Notes under the pieces: generated by a model
What the model saw: only the letters and a program-made list of their open reading frames with translations
Told to the model about the DNA's origin: nothing
The model's database searches: none
Translations under genes and position numbers: made by a program
Assembly: GCA_004173475.1 (NCBI GenBank)
Contig: SEBU01000006.1
Span: forward strand, 1-64,000
Direction: 5' to 3'
Origin: Gammaproteobacteria bacterium
GTDB lineage: Bacteria; Pseudomonadota; Gammaproteobacteria; Pseudomonadales; Cellvibrionaceae
DNA: 64,000 bases
Shown here: positions 18,260 to 27,849 of the stretch, piece by piece
Layout of the letters: the number at the start of each line of letters is the position of its first letter
Position numbering within the stretch: the first letter of the stretch is position 1

Positions 18260-19300
18260 TTATGACTGCCGACCTGCCTGATGTTGGCTAATTGTCCTAG
18301 CCAACTCTAAGACGGAGAGAGGGGCTGAGCCTTCAGCTTTGTTGCTAATCGAAACAAAAACATTTTGGCCTGCGTTGGCTGTTCCTGCGATAACCTTTGC
18401 AAGTTTGATCCGCGTCTCTACATCGGGATCAACTATGTTGTTGTAAGGTGAATAAATTTGTCCTGCATCCTCATAACCGTAAGCGCCATGTACCGGGTTT
18501 AGGTTCCAACGACATACGAGCGGGCCAGGCCACAAATCGCGCAGGATAGGAAGCTGGTCATCGATAGATGGCATTTTCGCGTGTAATCCCATGCAATAAG
18601 TTGTGCCTGTGTCCCGCAGCGCCTGAACAAATTGCGGCGTAAGCCATTGCGCGTCGCGCACTTCTACCGCGACAACACCATCTGGTGCTACGCGCTTAAT
18701 ATCCCCTATAGCTTTCAGCAAATTATGCAGACGACCAATCAATTCCGGCATGCGCGCAAACCAGTCGGTTGATAACGGACTGATCTGAAATACGAGCGCA
18801 CCAAGTTTGTGACCTAAACCTTCCAACGCTGGCTCTACAAAAAGCTTCACCGCATCAGTAGCGTTTAGAAAATTCGTATTGATCCGCATGCCTCGACCAG
18901 ACTCATCTCGAATTGAGGCATCGGTTACCAAGCTCGGCGCTTTCACCACGAACCGAAAATCATCGCCAACCTGCGAAGCGTAATCCGCGAATTGCATAAC
19001 ATTCATGGGTCGATAGAAACCGCGATCAACACTTACTGTACGAAACAACGGGTGCTGGTGATAGGCGTTAAGACCATAACGAGACAACGCACTTTCCGAA
19101 TAATCACCATTCCAAACAATTCCTTTCCAACCCGGACAACTCCATGATGAAGTGCCCAACCGCAAATTCGGCGGCAGCTTTTTCGCTAAAGTTATTAATT
19201 CATTAGAAAATGCAACAGGCTCTACGTTCCTGCTTGATGTTTTGCCGGACTTGCTTGTTGCCTGCTCAGACTCGCCGAACAATGAATCTTGCATAACCAT
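18260..19300 (-). CDS. DUF72 (YecE-like) TIM-barrel protein
   Basis: Conserved protein of unknown biochemical role. The family hallmark GTSSWSCPGWKG appears near residue 48, then a conserved RFVVKAP strand and the late VAVEVRDAQWL strand. The 346 residues include about 40 extra, low-complexity N-terminal residues (MVMQDSLFGESEQ...). The start could be either of the first two methionines. It is transcribed alone, between the cluster and the small membrane protein gene. No function is assigned. Confidence 0.85.
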   Translation of the reverse strand: MVMQDSLFGESEQATSKSGKTSSRNVEPVAFSNELITLAKKLPPNLRLGTSSWSCPGWKGIVWNGDYSESALSRYGLNAYHQHPLFRTVSVDRGFYRPMNVMQFADYASQVGDDFRFVVKAPSLVTDASIRDESGRGMRINTNFLNATDAVKLFVEPALEGLGHKLGALVFQISPLSTDWFARMPELIGRLHNLLKAIGDIKRVAPDGVVAVEVRDAQWLTPQFVQALRDTGTTYCMGLHAKMPSIDDQLPILRDLWPGPLVCRWNLNPVHGAYGYEDAGQIYSPYNNIVDPDVETRIKLAKVIAGTANAGQNVFVSISNKAEGSAPLSVLELARTISQHQAGRQS

Positions 19301-19442
19301 ATCTCTTAAATGTGTAGCTACATTTAATTTTACATTGATACCAGTCTCAGCGTAACTTTTAACGGCAGACTCGTAACTCGAATCAAACCAATGTTGCGAA
19401 TAACTGAAAAATATCCCAAGAGTAAAGACTGCCCCTACGAGA

Positions 19443-19470
19443 TTGAGTCTTTGTTAATTTACGCTACACT
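19443..19470 (+). promoter_or_regulatory. Predicted promoter of the small membrane protein gene
   Basis: TTGAGT (19443-19448) and TACACT (19465-19470) are 16 bases apart, about 70 bases before the ATG at 19543. Prediction by eye. Confidence 0.4.
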
Positions 19471-19542
19471 AAGGTGGATTTTACAGCTCGACCAAGCTGT
19501 ATTTTCACTAAAATAACCTCACGGAACTAAAGAGAAAATAAC

Positions 19543-20064
19543 ATGAGCAATGAAAATATTTATTCTGCCCCGCAATCTGATGTTACAGGCGTTGTTGATA
19601 AGACCAACGAGATCGATACTTTTCCGCGAAAATCTGCGTGGCTAGTATTTTTTCTAGGCATTCCCACGCTTGGTATCTATTCTTATTATTGGTTATATAC
19701 TCGCACTAAGCTGGCCAATAGCTTAAACACTCACACTGTATCAATTACAATCCCAACAATGTTACTAATTCTTTCCCTTGTCTCTTTAGCCATTTCTGGT
19801 CTTGGCACTGTGTATAAAGACAATATCGTGCTGTCTGTAATTTCTGCGGTTATTTCTATCGCTGTGTTCGTACTCTATATCATGAGTGCATTTTCCTTGC
19901 GCACTGTGTTACGCAATATTTTAGAATCCTCGGGATCTAGTAAACCTGATTTAAATGGGATTATGGTTTTTTTCTTTAGTTCTATTTATATGCAGTACAA
20001 AATTAATCAATGTATTGATGAGCGTAATAACAACCCGAGCCGCGAAACAATATTTAGAGGTTAA
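19543..20064 (+). CDS. Small polytopic membrane protein, DUF4234-like
   Basis: A 173-residue protein with a hydrophilic N-terminus (NIYSAPQSDV, a motif often found in bacterial membrane proteins of this type) and about four hydrophobic segments: 34-50, 66-85, 95-118 and near the C-terminus. The FFLGIPTLGIYSYYWLY stretch is characteristic of DUF4234-type proteins. Function unknown. Convergent with the DUF58 gene, seven bases apart. Its role, if any, in the neighbouring MoxR cluster is not indicated by the sequence. Confidence 0.65.
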   Translation: MSNENIYSAPQSDVTGVVDKTNEIDTFPRKSAWLVFFLGIPTLGIYSYYWLYTRTKLANSLNTHTVSITIPTMLLILSLVSLAISGLGTVYKDNIVLSVISAVISIAVFVLYIMSAFSLRTVLRNILESSGSSKPDLNGIMVFFFSSIYMQYKINQCIDERNNNPSRETIFRG

Positions 20065-20071
20065 ACCAAGG

Positions 20072-21403
20072 CTAGAATTTTCCAGAGCGCTTTAGCGCAA
20101 GATATTGGTTCACTAAAGCGATAGGCAACTCGCTTGGCAGGCAATCGGAGAGGGTAACGCCCTCTACAGCCAAGCGAGTGATAATTCGGGCACGGCCATT
20201 TAAATGATTGACTGTTCCGGCATATTGCAACGCGTCCATCAAATTATGAATTGGTTGCTCCAGGGTTTCTTCAAAAACAGCTTCCCTCAAAGTTGCCACT
20301 AACACCAAGTGATGCCGCGACAATAACTTAACGGCAATAACCAAGTCCTCTTCATCTTCTTCACGCACATTGCTAACAAGTACAACCAAAGAGCGCTTGT
20401 AACGCTTGCTGATAATAATATTCGCGGCTTCAAGATAATCGGAGTTCGCCAAACTACTTTCAAGCGTGTACAACTGATTAATCAATGTATTAATAGTTTG
20501 ATGCCCTTTAGCAGGCTTCATGCCACGCTCAACACCTGCGAAGGTGTGATATCCCACAGAATCACCTTGGCGCAGTGCAATAAAAGCAGTTAGCAATAAA
20601 GCATTAAGTGCATGATCGAAGTGACTCAGTTCTTGATCCTTGGAGCGCATACGTCGCCCGCAATCCAGTAAAAATATAACTTGCTGATCTCTCTCGTCTT
20701 GAAATTCCCGCGAAATTAATTTGCCAACTTTCGCCGTTGCGCTCCAGTCAACCTGACGTTGCGAATCGCTTTCGCGGTAATCACGCAACTGATGAAAATC
20801 CGTTCCCTGTCCACGCCGCTGTAATAAATGAATACCTAATTGCTTGCTATTTCCACCTTGTAAAAGCAGAGCCAAATTACTAATCGCCATAAAGTTTGGA
20901 AATACTTTGAGGAAGCTCACCGTGGGTAATAGATGTTGCAATTCCCATAAGCCAAATTTCGACGTGACAAAAATCTGGGTTCCTTCAATTTGGAGATCAC
21001 CGCGTTGATCTGGATGCACCCGATACTTGATTGAGTGTGATTGTTGCGGAGGTATATTCAGCGTCGCAGGAAATGCAGTGACATTTAGCGCTTGGGGTAC
21101 GAGTTCACTAACAATTAAAGATAATGGCCTTTGCGTCTCATTGTAAATGTGTAATGTTATTGCACTATTTACACCTAAGGCTAAGGACTTTGGGTGCTCT
21201 CTTCTACAACTGACAACTGCTTGTTTACGGCTTATGACTACGTCAAAAAAAGCGATCGCCAGAACAACTAAAATACTCAACATCCATACGTTTGCGATGA
21301 GCGCTTTCATTGATTCAGACATATAAAAACGCGTAACACCTATTAATAGGCTAGCAATAAAAAGCGCTGCGACTATTTTTATCAATCGTGGTGATGGTTT
21401 CAT
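20072..21403 (-). CDS. DUF58 protein of the MoxR cluster
   Basis: Two N-terminal membrane helices (residues 10-50) are followed by a beta-rich region and the DUF58 signature FHQLRDYRESDSQRQVDW near residue 205, continuing into a von Willebrand A-like segment with LLDCGRRM near 250; the canonical MIDAS DxSxS is not present in that form. DUF58 proteins are partners of MoxR ATPases and are thought to act in metal insertion, envelope stress or protein assembly. The ATG overlaps the MoxR stop (ATGA). Last gene of the six-gene operon. Confidence 0.88.
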   Translation of the reverse strand: MKPSPRLIKIVAALFIASLLIGVTRFYMSESMKALIANVWMLSILVVLAIAFFDVVISRKQAVVSCRREHPKSLALGVNSAITLHIYNETQRPLSLIVSELVPQALNVTAFPATLNIPPQQSHSIKYRVHPDQRGDLQIEGTQIFVTSKFGLWELQHLLPTVSFLKVFPNFMAISNLALLLQGGNSKQLGIHLLQRRGQGTDFHQLRDYRESDSQRQVDWSATAKVGKLISREFQDERDQQVIFLLDCGRRMRSKDQELSHFDHALNALLLTAFIALRQGDSVGYHTFAGVERGMKPAKGHQTINTLINQLYTLESSLANSDYLEAANIIISKRYKRSLVVLVSNVREEDEEDLVIAVKLLSRHHLVLVATLREAVFEETLEQPIHNLMDALQYAGTVNHLNGRARIITRLAVEGVTLSDCLPSELPIALVNQYLALKRSGKF

Positions 21404-22368
21404 AAACGGGGTGCGTCAATAGACTCTATAAGATGCTGCAAAATAAGATCACTGGTTTGACCATCTATTTCTGCTTCCGCTGTTGGCGACACACGATGAC
21501 GTAACACAGGAATCACAATTGCTTTTATGTCTGCAGGAGTTACATAATCGCGTCCATGTAACAGAGCATAAACCCGCGCGGATCGCACCACTCCTATTGA
21601 TGCTCGCGGACCTGCCCCCTGATGAATTAAAACGTGCTCACGCGTGGCACGAACAATATGCACGGCATATTCGAGCACTGTTTTATCCACCGTCACATTC
21701 ATCGCAGTGGACTTTATAAACTCTACATCCTCAACGGAAATACATGTCGTCACGCTTTTCTGCATGGCTTCATCATCGACGTCACCAGTTACCTCGCGCG
21801 TAAAACGCAATTCGTTTTCAAGGCTTGGATAATTGATATAAACCTTCAATAAAAAACGATCCAATTCCGCTTCCGGTAACGGGAATGTTCCTTCCTGCTC
21901 AATGGGATTTTGGGTGGCTAACACCATAAAAGGCTCCGGCACGCGGCGCTGCCCTCCATCAATAGTCACGCTATGTTCCTGCATAACTTCCAGCAGCGCA
22001 GCTTGAGTTTTTGCAGGCGCGCGATTGATTTCATCCGCCAATAACAAATTGGTAAAAATGGGGCCTGGACGCAAGCGGAATTTTCCTTCTTTCGCATCGT
22101 AAATAGAGTGCCCTGTTACATCTGATGGCATTAAGTCAGGGGTAAATTGAATGCGTTTGAAGTGCCCGTCGAAACATCTTGCCAGCGATTTCACCAGCAA
22201 GGTTTTGCCTAACCCAGGCACGCCTTCAATTAGCACATGCCCTCCCGCAAAAAGTGCAATGAGCACCTGATCAATCACCAGTTCCTGGCCAATGACAACT
22301 GCGTTTAATTGGTTTCTGACGGTTTGAATTTTTTCGTAAGCAGTAGAGATTGTTTGTGGGTCTGTCAT
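21400..22368 (-). CDS. MoxR-family AAA+ ATPase
   Basis: A 322-residue cytoplasmic chaperone-like ATPase. Walker A is GVPGLGKT near residue 44 and Walker B LLADEINRAP near 108; sensor and arginine-finger regions (ATQNPIEQEGTFPLPEAELDRF) are typical of the family. It is expected to work with the DUF58 and other vWA-like partners encoded beside it. The start overlaps the DUF4350 stop (ATGA). Confidence 0.94.
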   Translation of the reverse strand: MTDPQTISTAYEKIQTVRNQLNAVVIGQELVIDQVLIALFAGGHVLIEGVPGLGKTLLVKSLARCFDGHFKRIQFTPDLMPSDVTGHSIYDAKEGKFRLRPGPIFTNLLLADEINRAPAKTQAALLEVMQEHSVTIDGGQRRVPEPFMVLATQNPIEQEGTFPLPEAELDRFLLKVYINYPSLENELRFTREVTGDVDDEAMQKSVTTCISVEDVEFIKSTAMNVTVDKTVLEYAVHIVRATREHVLIHQGAGPRASIGVVRSARVYALLHGRDYVTPADIKAIVIPVLRHRVSPTAEAEIDGQTSDLILQHLIESIDAPRL

Positions 22369-23810
22369 AGTGTTTTCCTTATTTCCCGCAGTAACGTCAC
22401 AGCAGCCTGAAATGATTGATCATCCCCAACGGCATGAGGGTTTAATAGTTGATTAATATTTTTTTGACTCATTCCGGTATGGTCACTTAATAACTTTTCT
22501 TTTTTTTCTGTATCAGCAATAGCAAACCCGTGAAGTTGGCGCTTTGCTAAGGTATGAATATCAGCAATAAGCGGCTCCAATAGTTTCGAGTATTTTCGTC
22601 GCCGGTGTTGGTAGGATGCCGCCCCCAAAATACTATTAATAATCGAACGCCGATCTATAGAATTTACGGACTGAACGGGTCCCACACGAGTAGCCACACA
22701 CCACACGCACAGAATCAATAGAAGTAAAAATGAAATGATGAATTCAGGAAAATGAGTCCACGCCAGTGTCGTAATTGGTGGCATGGCAATGCCATATAAG
22801 ATTAAAGACTTTTGATGAAATCCAAGCGCCCTTAGCAATACGCCATGATCCTTGCGAGCCAATTGTTGACTATCCCAAATGCTTGCATCTGATACTACGG
22901 TTATCATTCCCTTTCCATTTAAAAATTGAATGAGATGTGTCCCCTGCGACGACCCGCCCCAAAATACAGGCGTAAATAGTTTATTCTCAACGGGTGATTC
23001 ATTCACAGCCGTGCTGCTCTCATCCTCACCGTTATCTCGCTGGTATATGTCGGGATGACTAATGACCGACCACGGGGAAAATACTGCGTTTATTTCCGGC
23101 TCATCGTCGTTGAACCTTAAATGCGTAAGGCGTCGTTCCGGGATTATTTCTTCAGCAGAGCTATCGTCCGATTTTTCCGTTGATACTTCGTGGTTTCTTT
23201 TATTGGCTTCTTTTAAAGCGTCACTGAGTTTTTTCTTTTGCTCAGTGCCTTTTGAAGGCGCATTTTCATTACAACTTTTACAGGCATTTTGATCTTTCGA
23301 ATCATCACATTGTTTACAAAGGTCGTCATTTTTTTCACGACCATAATCTTCGATAGACTTTTTAATCGTTGAATTAGTATCCCACCCGAGATCGCCATGC
23401 AAAGTTTGCTCGTCCTTTTCATAGCTATAGTTTACGGGTTTATATTCTATTTCTAAAATCTCCAATAGCTTTCCCTGACTTTCATTTGCGCCTATAACAA
23501 GCTTTCCACCTTGTTCCACCCACTGTAATAATTTGCTTGCCATGCGTTGGTTTACAACGAGCCCCGAATTTGCAATCAACACACTATCGTAATCATCCAA
23601 ATGATCGAGAATTACTTTGGTATTACTTGATTCCGTAGCTGCACCGAGACGGAGCAACATCATTTCTGCAGCAAGATAAGGATTTTTTCTTGCCTTTAGT
23701 GACCAACCATTATCAACAGTCTCCTCATAAACTTCGAGCGTGCTGTAGAGTACGTAGCCTAATAAACCACATAGCAAGACAATGGTGAATGTTATTACTC
23801 TGTTAGCCAT
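22365..23810 (-). CDS. DUF4350 membrane protein with a four-cysteine insert
   Basis: A 481-residue protein with one N-terminal helix (residues 5-25) and a second near 350-370 (FIISFLLLLILCVW); the intervening domain is predicted outside the cytoplasm and the C-terminal 110 residues inside. A DUF4350-like Rossmannoid part lies near residues 45-120. Residues about 160-180 carry CxxC-x8-CxxC embedded in a charged, lysine/aspartate-rich linker, a zinc-ribbon-like or disulphide arrangement I would not expect in the family. Overlaps both neighbours. Role unknown beyond membership in the MoxR cluster. Confidence 0.8.
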   Translation of the reverse strand: MANRVITFTIVLLCGLLGYVLYSTLEVYEETVDNGWSLKARKNPYLAAEMMLLRLGAATESSNTKVILDHLDDYDSVLIANSGLVVNQRMASKLLQWVEQGGKLVIGANESQGKLLEILEIEYKPVNYSYEKDEQTLHGDLGWDTNSTIKKSIEDYGREKNDDLCKQCDDSKDQNACKSCNENAPSKGTEQKKKLSDALKEANKRNHEVSTEKSDDSSAEEIIPERRLTHLRFNDDEPEINAVFSPWSVISHPDIYQRDNGEDESSTAVNESPVENKLFTPVFWGGSSQGTHLIQFLNGKGMITVVSDASIWDSQQLARKDHGVLLRALGFHQKSLILYGIAMPPITTLAWTHFPEFIISFLLLLILCVWCVATRVGPVQSVNSIDRRSIINSILGAASYQHRRRKYSKLLEPLIADIHTLAKRQLHGFAIADTEKKEKLLSDHTGMSQKNINQLLNPHAVGDDQSFQAAVTLLREIRKTL

Positions 23811-25395
23811 GTTTAATCATTCCAGTCCATTGGGTTAACAGAAACTCAACCTTTTCAGCCGCTGGAATTCTGTGGGCGTAAGCAATCATTTCCCACACTT
23901 TATTGAGTTCGGAAAAATAGCGAATCAAAGGTGCATCAGGATATTTTTTTGAGACGAGGACTAAACAATCTTCTTCGGTAAAACCTGAGCGAAACGACAG
24001 CCCTCTCTCATTCATCAAATGGATAAGCGTTGTGCGATACAGTAAGCTGATAGCTTCGCGATGTTCTTTGGCTCGCCACAACTTATCTACTAGATCGAGT
24101 GGATTATCCGGCAGGGACGAACTCCTCACGTCCAAACCAAACAAATGCTCCGGCTCATCTAAAGACTGAACATTGGTTTTTGATGGCAGATGGAGGACGC
24201 GTTTAAAAAATTCGCGGTAAACGTACATCACCCAGATGATCAGCGATATCACTACACACCAGATAATCACTTCAATAAACTTGGCTGTAGAACCGAAAAA
24301 TTTCACTATGCCATCATGGAGTTTCCCAAGTGACTTGAAAGAACCTTCATGCTTTTCGAGATATTCTATAAACGATATCAACCACTGTGGAACGTCATCG
24401 TTTTTGATTTTTTCTGTATTTTTGAATCGTATACTCGAACTATGCTGCATTTGATGAAACACATCGTCTTTCAAAACATCCTTAATCGTAGACTCAATGC
24501 GCAATTGTTCATCCGTTTTATATGAACCGACAAAAGAGCTATCGTGACTAATTGAAGCAGATTCAGATTCGTCGGCATACACAGCGGTAGGTGACGAGAG
24601 AAAAATAAAGCCTATCAAACCCAAACCAAACAAAGCAGCTGCGGACAATGATGCCGCTTTACGTCTATTAAGCAACTCTCTAAATTGCAGTTCTATTCCC
24701 CAGCCCTCTAAACCTATTCGCCGATTAATATATTGAGAAAATCCACATACAGCGTAGAAAGGGCCAATGACTGCCATCGAAAAGAAATAGAGCACATTGT
24801 AAATAATTACGCCTAAAGATATGTCGCGCTTCATAAATTGAAAGGCGTCATCCAAAAATTGCTCAGGAATAAAAAGAAAACTTAGCGAAAAAACGGAAAT
24901 TACCAACATGAGTTCGATGTGCAGCAACACCATCATGGCCCAGGTCGATTCGCTCGTACCTTCACGATGTAAAACAGTCAGCCGTGCTGAACGAAGATTT
25001 CCATCTAATCCTTCCAGACAAGTAACTGGCAAATCATAAGACCGCGTTATGCTAAAACGGCGCAAGGTCAGTGACATTAAAATATCTTTTAGATAAATTC
25101 GCTTAAACTCTTTCAGCATAGATTTGAAGCTGATGTTCTCATCAAAAAGCCTACGGCTAGCAATAAATAACGGCCCTCTATCCCATAACGGTTTTAACCA
25201 CCAAACCAAAAGCATTGGTAGCCAACTCGCAAGACCTGGGAACGCGAATGCAACTGCAATCGCCACCACACCGCTAGGTATTACCCAACTTAAAAACATT
25301 GGCCAGAACCATGATCGTGCTAAGGCAACACCCAAATTGATGGCCTGCCAGGGACTTCGTGTGCGCGTGTTAATGACTATGTTATTGATGTTCAT
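23803..25395 (-). CDS. DUF4129 membrane protein
   Basis: A 530-residue multi-pass protein: about five helices in residues 30-275, a large soluble loop, another helix near 375-395 (VIIWCVVISLIIWVMYVY), then a C-terminal cytoplasmic DUF4129-like domain (EAISLLYRTTLIHLMNERG) from about 435. DUF4129 domains occur at the ends of membrane proteins in MoxR clusters and in fusions with transglutaminases. Overlaps SpoIIM by 14 bases and DUF4350 by eight. Function unknown. Confidence 0.8.
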   Translation of the reverse strand: MNINNIVINTRTRSPWQAINLGVALARSWFWPMFLSWVIPSGVVAIAVAFAFPGLASWLPMLLVWWLKPLWDRGPLFIASRRLFDENISFKSMLKEFKRIYLKDILMSLTLRRFSITRSYDLPVTCLEGLDGNLRSARLTVLHREGTSESTWAMMVLLHIELMLVISVFSLSFLFIPEQFLDDAFQFMKRDISLGVIIYNVLYFFSMAVIGPFYAVCGFSQYINRRIGLEGWGIELQFRELLNRRKAASLSAAALFGLGLIGFIFLSSPTAVYADESESASISHDSSFVGSYKTDEQLRIESTIKDVLKDDVFHQMQHSSSIRFKNTEKIKNDDVPQWLISFIEYLEKHEGSFKSLGKLHDGIVKFFGSTAKFIEVIIWCVVISLIIWVMYVYREFFKRVLHLPSKTNVQSLDEPEHLFGLDVRSSSLPDNPLDLVDKLWRAKEHREAISLLYRTTLIHLMNERGLSFRSGFTEEDCLVLVSKKYPDAPLIRYFSELNKVWEMIAYAHRIPAAEKVEFLLTQWTGMIKHG

Positions 25396-26350
25396 TTTGG
25401 CTTAAGCCCCGTCCCATCAAGCAGCTGTAGCTAATAACGATCAGCCAAAATATTGCTCCTACACTATATTTTATCATTGGCGTAAGTGTGGAACTTGAGC
25501 TCCAAAATGCTTCGAGAAATGCAGCAATCACTAACATTAAGATTGCGCCATAGACGATAACTACCGCATCTTTAGTCGCCAACTTTAGCGCATCCATTCG
25601 CCGATATCGCCCCGGAGCAATTAATGCAAAACCGATGCGTAAGCCAGCCGCTCCCGAATAAACAATAGCGGTTAATTCAAATGCGCCGTGCCCAATAACA
25701 AACGGAAAAAAAGTACTTCCGTACTCAATTTGCGCAATATGTCCAGTAACACCCCCAAGCAATAAGCCATTAAACAGCAAATAAAATATTGCACCAATAC
25801 CAAAAATTAGCCCGCCAGCAAAGGTTTGAAACGCAATACTTATATTGTGTTTTATATAAAAACCAAACATGGAAATATCTGTATCGGAATCTCGCTCTCG
25901 ACCAATTTTTTTTGCGTTAGGCTCATACATATTTTCAAAATCAGAAACCTGCGATGGCTCCATGATGGTATAAATCATGTCTGGATTTTTTAGACACAAA
26001 CCAAACATGATTAGAGCGGGCAAAATAAAAATAGCGAGCGATGCGAATACAAAATATTTATTACGGCGGAGCGCGGCAGGAAATTCAATAAAGATAAACC
26101 GCATGAACTGGTAGCGATAAAGTGCGCTGCCTTGATAATAATGGTGATGACACTCGGTAACCAAATAATTGAGATTCGTTATCAGGCTTAACGTGTAGCG
26201 GCGGCTTTTTGCAAGTGATAAGTGATGGCTCACCTGCTTGTAAAGACCCGGCAATTCTATTTCAGCGTCGATAAATGGTTTGCTTTCCAATAGTTTCGCG
26301 AGCTTATCCCATACTTCACTGTATTGATTTTCGAAATCCTGCTGTTTCAT
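25382..26350 (-). CDS. SpoIIM-like (stage II sporulation protein M family) membrane protein
   Basis: The open frame reaches 26368, but the ATG at 26350 overlaps the RDD stop as ATGA and begins MKQQDFENQYSEVW, the usual start of these proteins (322 residues). The N-terminal 100 residues are helical and soluble; then about five membrane segments, including the glycine-rich HGAFELTAIVYSGAAGLRIG stretch that is the conserved core of the family. In non-sporulating bacteria SpoIIM-like proteins sit in MoxR/RDD clusters; a transport or envelope role is guessed. Confidence 0.85.
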   Translation of the reverse strand: MKQQDFENQYSEVWDKLAKLLESKPFIDAEIELPGLYKQVSHHLSLAKSRRYTLSLITNLNYLVTECHHHYYQGSALYRYQFMRFIFIEFPAALRRNKYFVFASLAIFILPALIMFGLCLKNPDMIYTIMEPSQVSDFENMYEPNAKKIGRERDSDTDISMFGFYIKHNISIAFQTFAGGLIFGIGAIFYLLFNGLLLGGVTGHIAQIEYGSTFFPFVIGHGAFELTAIVYSGAAGLRIGFALIAPGRYRRMDALKLATKDAVVIVYGAILMLVIAAFLEAFWSSSSTLTPMIKYSVGAIFWLIVISYSCLMGRGLSQNEHQ

Positions 26351-27078
26351 CGCGCACCTAAAAACCAATTGCCTAACGAACGTAAATAGCGCACGCCTTC
26401 ATCGCCCTCTTTATGGGTAATCGGCGCAAGGATATTGCCGAGCTCTTGTTGTCTAGCCGGACTGAGAGATTTATGGCGCTGGGTGAATTCTATGATCGCG
26501 TCTTGTTCATCGGCCGTAAATGCGATTGCCGGCGGCATTGTGTCCGCATCAGGTAAAGGAGTGTTTCGAGTGTGGGATGCGGCTTGAATGACCAGCGTAC
26601 CCGCCGCCAGATCGCCCAAGCGTTGAAAACGCTGCGTTAACGTCAAGCTAAGAATACCGAACACGTAAAGCGACGGAAGAAAATCTACTGCGCGCAATAA
26701 ATTACGAATAATAGAGCTGCTCCAGGTCACGGGTGTAAGGTCTTCGTTGACCACAACTAATTTAAAGATTTTTTTCCCCGGTGTTTGCCCCTGGCGTAAC
26801 ATCTCAAAAAATACCGGGTACCACCATTCCATTAAAAACGAAAGAATCAGCCAAAAGCCTATACCTGTTTTACCGATAATCGAAGCGAGGATACCTGCAA
26901 TGATCAATACAGCGGTTCGTATACTTAAGTCAGTTACGTAGGCTAGCGCTCTTGGAATAGGACCTGAGAGTTCTGCGAAGAGATCGACTCCTTCCGGAGT
27001 TTCTACTGTGTGGATAGTGTCCAGCAATTGTTTAGAAGTAGCGCGCACTAATAAGAGTCCTTTGAGTGCAATCCGCAC
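26347..27078 (-). CDS. RDD-family membrane protein
   Basis: First gene of the six-gene MoxR cluster. Two to three hydrophobic helices lie between residues 40 and 160. The family is named for an Arg-Asp-Asp motif; here the equivalent positions read RALAYVTD in the first helix, with the conserved QGQTPGKKIFKLVVVN loop and RNLLRAVDFLP following. The C-terminal 80 residues are hydrophilic. RDD proteins have been linked to ion or small-molecule transport in a few cases. ATG start without a strong Shine-Dalgarno. Confidence 0.85.
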   Translation of the reverse strand: MRIALKGLLLVRATSKQLLDTIHTVETPEGVDLFAELSGPIPRALAYVTDLSIRTAVLIIAGILASIIGKTGIGFWLILSFLMEWWYPVFFEMLRQGQTPGKKIFKLVVVNEDLTPVTWSSSIIRNLLRAVDFLPSLYVFGILSLTLTQRFQRLGDLAAGTLVIQAASHTRNTPLPDADTMPPAIAFTADEQDAIIEFTQRHKSLSPARQQELGNILAPITHKEGDEGVRYLRSLGNWFLGAR

Positions 27079-27280
27079 GATTTATAGTAATCGACCGGCC
27101 AAATACTAACGGCAAATCAGTTTATCGTGCGGTTGATTTGTATACGATGATAATACACCAATTGTCCGGGTCCAGAACACCACTAAACTAATGCGAAGAA
27201 ATATTTATGGCTTAAATGTCCTCATTAAATAATTGTTGCTGTGGGCTGTATCAAAATTTTTTTTAGTCCCCGAACGTACT

Positions 27281-27320
27281 AAAAAAGCCGAATCACTTGC
27301 GTGATTCGGCTTTTGTTTTT
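27281..27320. terminator. Bidirectional terminator beyond ilvH
   Basis: A perfect 12-base stem GCCGAATCAC extended by A/T pairs, loop TTGC, is flanked by six As on the left and TTTTGTTTTT on the right, so it can terminate in both directions. On the minus strand it ends the ilvIH transcript 36 bases past the ilvH stop. Confidence 0.88.
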
Positions 27321-27356
27321 CCTCGGATGCAACTATCGGATTGAATTGAAAGTAAG

Positions 27357-27848
27357 TTACAAACTCAGTACTTTTTCACCGCGTGAAATTCCGCTAACAC
27401 CAGAACGTACAACTTCAATGATTGCCGCATCACCTACCGCCAATAAAAAGGCGTCGAGCTTTTCGCTCGCACCCGTAATCTGGATGGTATAGAGCGAGCT
27501 GGTTACGTCGATGATTTGACCACGGAAAATGTCTACACAGCGTTTTACTTCTGCACGTTGAGCGCCGGATGCTTTTACTTTTATTAGCATCAATTCGCGT
27601 TCAATGTGCGCGCCTTCAGTTAGATCCACCAACTTCACCACATCAATTAATTTATTCAGATGTTTGGTGATCTGCTCGATTTTATGATCGTCACCCAGAG
27701 TCGTCAGCGTCAGACGTGAAAGGGTCGGGTCTTCCGTTGGCGCTACTGTCAAACTTTCAATGTTATATCCACGCTGCGAGAATAAACCCACAACGCGAGA
27801 CAATGCACCGGGAGCGTTTTCCATTAAAACTGAAATTATGCGTCTCAT
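27357..27848 (-). CDS. ilvH: Acetolactate synthase, small regulatory subunit
   Basis: Regulatory ACT-domain subunit that confers valine feedback inhibition on the large subunit. The 163 residues begin MRRIISVLMENAPGALSRV, the standard N-terminal ACT domain with the NxPGAL effector-binding turn, followed by the conserved ERELMLIKV of the second domain. It starts one base after the ilvI stop, so the subunits are co-translated. Confidence 0.97.
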   Translation of the reverse strand: MRRIISVLMENAPGALSRVVGLFSQRGYNIESLTVAPTEDPTLSRLTLTTLGDDHKIEQITKHLNKLIDVVKLVDLTEGAHIERELMLIKVKASGAQRAEVKRCVDIFRGQIIDVTSSLYTIQITGASEKLDAFLLAVGDAAIIEVVRSGVSGISRGEKVLSL

Positions 27849-27849
27849 C

